The notes beneath the pieces are model-generated. The model saw only the letters and a program-made list of their open reading frames with translations. It did no database searches and was not told the DNA's origin. DNA of 8,715 nucleotides from CAXSEA01 sp964235675 (GTDB taxonomy: Bacteria; Armatimonadota; Armatimonadia; Armatimonadales; Capsulimonadaceae): NCBI GenBank assembly GCA_964235675.1, contig CAXSEA010000163.1, positions 1 through 8,715 of the forward strand. Direction: 5' to 3'. Numbering within the stretch: the first letter of the stretch is position 1; each line of letters starts with the position of its first letter. Shown in pieces: positions 6,566-8,715 of this stretch. The translations under genes and the position numbers were made by a program.

Positions 6566-6931
6566 ATGGCTGTTATTACCGGTTTTGGTGGCGCGTTTGT
6601 CCGGGTGAATGATCCGGAAGCTTTATATAAGTGGTACGAGCGGCATCTCGGTCTAACGATGTCCGAGGGGGCTTACGCGTTTCCTTATTCGACGCAGCGC
6701 GCTCAGGTCGTCTTCGCCTTCTTCGGACAAGACGATGAATACTTTCCTCCGGCACAGAAAGCGATGATTAACCTTGAAGTGGACGATCTTGACGGAGTGC
6801 TGGACCGATTGACAGCCGCAGGCGTTACGGTCGATCCGAATCGCGAAAGCTACGATTTTGGAAAGTTCGGCTGAGTCATCGACCCGGAAGGAAACCGTGT
6901 CGAGCTTTGGCAGCCCATCGCGGAGAGTTAA
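6566..6931 (+). pseudogene. VOC-superfamily (glyoxalase/bleomycin-resistance fold) protein interrupted by an in-frame TGA
   Basis: The gene starts at ATG 6566 with a strong Shine-Dalgarno AGGAGG four bases upstream and reads 102 codons to TGA at 6872-6874. After the stop the same frame continues with VIDPEGNRVELWQPIAES and ends at TAA 6929-6931. VOC proteins normally have FGW-x-x-DP-x-GN-x-x-ELW here, so the TGA stands exactly where Trp (TGG) is expected: a single G-to-A change. Read through, the product would be 122 residues, a normal length for a one-domain VOC protein. The truncated product lacks the final strand and the Glu of VELW, which is the usual metal ligand. The alternatives are a real nonsense mutation, a sequencing error, or readthrough. 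The N-terminal half (GGAFVRVNDPEALYKWYERHLGL) is well preserved, so loss is recent or only apparent. The substrate is unknown. Confidence 0.75.
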
Positions 6932-6987
6932 TGTCGAGATGCCCCGGATCAATTTACGGAAGTTTGTTCACCGATAAGTAATCGATT

Positions 6988-7107
6988 ATGAACGTACGCC
7001 GTCCAAGCCAGCTGGTACAACCCGACGGCGCGGCGGGCACAATCGTGGTGAAACGCACGCACGGAGCGGTCGCGACGGCAACGTTCACGCTGCGCGACAT
7101 CGTATAG
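6988..7107 (+). pseudogene. Remnant of an aspartyl protease gene: C-terminal PDZ tail only
   Basis: This 39-codon stretch ends KRTHGAVATATFTLRDIV-TAG. It aligns without gaps to the last residues of the protease at 4444-6408, KDTHGQTQTATLVLKDVV, including the exact chain end: about 14 identities over the final 29 residues. The rest of that protease (signal peptide, both DTG lobes and most of the PDZ) is absent, and the frame has a stop at 6979 upstream. The sequence from 6932 to 6987 matches nothing I recognise. Recognisable homology starts near 7018; ATG 6988 is simply the first Met in frame. It is best read as the 3' stub of a third tandem paralogue left by a deletion. Translation as a small protein is possible but has no Shine-Dalgarno support. 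Confidence 0.7.
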
Positions 7108-7113
7108 ACACGT

Positions 7114-8715
7114 ATGATTGAAAGCAGTTCTCGCGCCCGTCCGTCCGGACTGGCCGTTGCGTTCGGTGTTGCGCTCACGGCGTTTTCCGTTTGCCTGCGT
7201 CCGGCGTCGGCTCAACAGGCGGCAACGGCGTCGGTTTCCCCAACGACAGTTGCAGTGGCGGCGGCGATTCAGCCGCCGACAGCGCCCTCCCCTATTTCAG
7301 CGGACGCCGTTCTTCAGCGGTTTAAGAGCGTGACCGGCGGGGCGGCATGGGACACGCTGCGCACGCTGCATACCAAGTATGAGATCAACGCCGGTGGGTT
7401 AAGCGGCACGTCGGACGAGTGGGACGACTGCCTGGACGGGCGCACGGTCTCGGTGAATGTTACGGGCGGCTCGCTCGGCGAGAGCGGCTTCGACGGCAAG
7501 CAGGCGTGGCACAAGGACGACAGCGATCCCGCGCATCCCGACAACGGCGAGGCGGAGCAGAGGGACGCAATCAGCAACGCCTACGATACGTCGAACTCTT
7601 ACTGGTATCCCGGCAGGTATCCAGGGAAGCTGACGTCGCTCGGGCAGACCACGAACGCGCAGGGCGTCTTCGACGTGGTGCGGGTAGAGCCGGACGGAGG
7701 CACGTCGTATCAGATGTGGCTCGATCATTCCACGGGGCTGCTGGCAAAGACGATTCAGCAGACGGCGATGGAGTCGTCGACTTCGATTTACAGTGACTAC
7801 CGGGCCGTGAGCGGCGCGGCGATTCTGGTGCCGTTCAAGGTGGTCGAGAGCGACGGCAACGCTCGCTACGATACCGTGGAGAAGATCAAGTCAGTGACCG
7901 CCAACGATGCGCCTCCCGACGGCGTCTTCGATATGCCGACGCAGTACGCGCCGGATTACAGCTTCGCGGGAAATGCGTCGTCGGTGACGGTGCCGATTCA
8001 GTATCTCCAGGACCATATCTATATCCCGCTGAAGATCAACGGCCACGATGAGACGGCGATGTTCGATACCGGAGGCTCGTTTATCGTCTCCACCGAAGCG
8101 GCGAGCACGCTCGGGCTAAAGGCGCGGGGCGCGTTCGAGGTGGGCGGCAACGGCTCCAGCTCGGTGAACGGTGGGATGGCGCGGGCGGATACGGTGCAAA
8201 TCGGCGGGGTGACGCTCAAGAAGCCGGTGTTTACCACGATTCCCTACTTCGACGGCGAAGGCGGCGAGCCGGTGGCCGGAGCGGAGCTGCTGGACCGGTT
8301 CGTGATTGCCATCAACTATGATGACGACACCATGACGTTGACCCGTCCGGAGGCGTTTCACTATAGTGGAACAGGTATCGTGGTGCCGTTCAAGTACCAT
8401 GACGGGCATATGCCGGTGGTGGCGGGGAGCGTGGACGGGATACCGGGCACGTTTACGATCGATACCGGCGACAACCTGGCGCTGACGCTGAACGGGCCGT
8501 TTAATCAGAAAAACGATTTGGTGGGCAAGTATAAGCCGAAGTTCGCGGCGATCTCGGGCTACGGCATCGGCGGCGCGGACCCGGCTTATGTCGTCCGCAC
8601 GAAAACGCTGACGCTGGGCGGCGTCTCGGTGCACGACCGGGTGACGTACCTGCGCGGCGGCAAAAGCGGTGCGGGGGCGGACCGGTTCGTCTCCGGCAAT
8701 GTCGGGAACGGCGTC
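7114..8715 (+). CDS. Second double-DTG aspartyl protease paralogue, 3' truncated by window edge
   Basis: The frame is open for 534 codons from ATG 7114 to the window end without a stop. It follows the domain order of the 4444-6408 protein. Signal peptide at 1-33, cleaved at about ASA-QQ. LolA-like region at about 64-285 (VLQRFKSVTGGAAWDTLRTL against VLARYKAATGGAVWDSVRTL). Lobe 1 has DTG at 318-320 and the hinge GAELLDRF. Lobe 2 has DTG at 450-452. The two DTGs are 132 residues apart in both proteins. Lobe 2 is the better conserved, for example DGIPGTF and LRGGK(S/T)GAGADR. A PDZ domain is expected beyond the window. A TAG in frame nine bases upstream, which ends the neighbouring protease stub, limits the start. 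No Shine-Dalgarno is visible before the ATG. It is probably exported; enzymatic activity is inferred from the two DTG motifs. Confidence 0.87.
   Translation, partial: MIESSSRARPSGLAVAFGVALTAFSVCLRPASAQQAATASVSPTTVAVAAAIQPPTAPSPISADAVLQRFKSVTGGAAWDTLRTLHTKYEINAGGLSGTSDEWDDCLDGRTVSVNVTGGSLGESGFDGKQAWHKDDSDPAHPDNGEAEQRDAISNAYDTSNSYWYPGRYPGKLTSLGQTTNAQGVFDVVRVEPDGGTSYQMWLDHSTGLLAKTIQQTAMESSTSIYSDYRAVSGAAILVPFKVVESDGNARYDTVEKIKSVTANDAPPDGVFDMPTQYAPDYSFAGNASSVTVPIQYLQDHIYIPLKINGHDETAMFDTGGSFIVSTEAASTLGLKARGAFEVGGNGSSSVNGGMARADTVQIGGVTLKKPVFTTIPYFDGEGGEPVAGAELLDRFVIAINYDDDTMTLTRPEAFHYSGTGIVVPFKYHDGHMPVVAGSVDGIPGTFTIDTGDNLALTLNGPFNQKNDLVGKYKPKFAAISGYGIGGADPAYVVRTKTLTLGGVSVHDRVTYLRGGKSGAGADRFVSGNVGNGV

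Noticed and set aside
6872..6874. TGA as selenocysteine or as a reassigned Trp codon
   Set aside because: The position is Trp in the family, not Cys, and no SECIS-like hairpin is apparent. The glycosyltransferase uses TGA as its terminator at 1521-1523 at the expected family end, so genome-wide reassignment is unlikely.
6960..6995. Short inverted repeat GTTCA...TGAAC around CGATAAGTAATCG upstream of the stub
   Set aside because: The half-sites are short and asymmetrically spaced; chance is an adequate explanation.
1..8715. tRNA, rRNA, CRISPR array or defence-gene cluster
   Set aside because: No cloverleaf-like, rRNA-like or regularly spaced repeat sequence and no defence-family motifs were seen in the window.

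Overview
All genes in this window lie on the + strand of GC-rich bacterial DNA. There is no transposase, tRNA, rRNA or CRISPR array. The gene mix fits a GC-rich, Gram-negative-type environmental bacterium: an ArnT-like membrane glycosyltransferase, a short ribonuclease II, a TIM-barrel sugar isomerase, and exported double-DTG aspartyl proteases with a PDZ tail. Armatimonadota or Acidobacteriota is a reasonable guess, but no taxonomic marker gene is present and I cannot prove it.

Layout. (1) 1-1523: 3' part of a polytopic family-39/83-type glycosyltransferase. (2) 1525-1658: a 134-bp element with two long inverted arms and a 48-bp centre. (3) 1663-3165: a 500-residue RNB exoribonuclease whose start codon lies four bases after the element. 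(4) 3184-3320: a second, diverged copy of the element, in the opposite orientation as judged by its central spacer. (5) 3361-4365: a sugar phosphate isomerase/epimerase-like TIM barrel with a good Shine-Dalgarno. (6) 4417-4443: a perfect palindrome over a likely -10 box, ending at the start codon of (7) 4444-6408, an exported protein with a LolA-like front domain, two tandem retropepsin-like lobes and a PDZ domain. (8) 6566-6931: a VOC/glyoxalase-fold gene interrupted by one in-frame TGA where the family has Trp. (9) 6988-7107: a stub coding only the C-terminal end of a protease like (7). (10) 7114-8715: a second full-type paralogue of (7), open to the window edge. It has no stop codon in the window and would be missed by a search for closed ORFs.

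The 3' half is therefore a tandem protease-paralogue locus showing both duplication and decay: one intact copy, one reduced to its PDZ tail, one intact copy cut by the window edge, and a broken VOC gene among them. The 5' half is ordinary housekeeping or accessory content, apart from the two REPIN- or MITE-like elements that bracket the ribonuclease gene. I see no evidence for a complete new defence or biosynthetic system. The best leads are the bracketing repeats, the protease array with its stub, the TGA-interrupted VOC gene, and the palindrome at the protease start.
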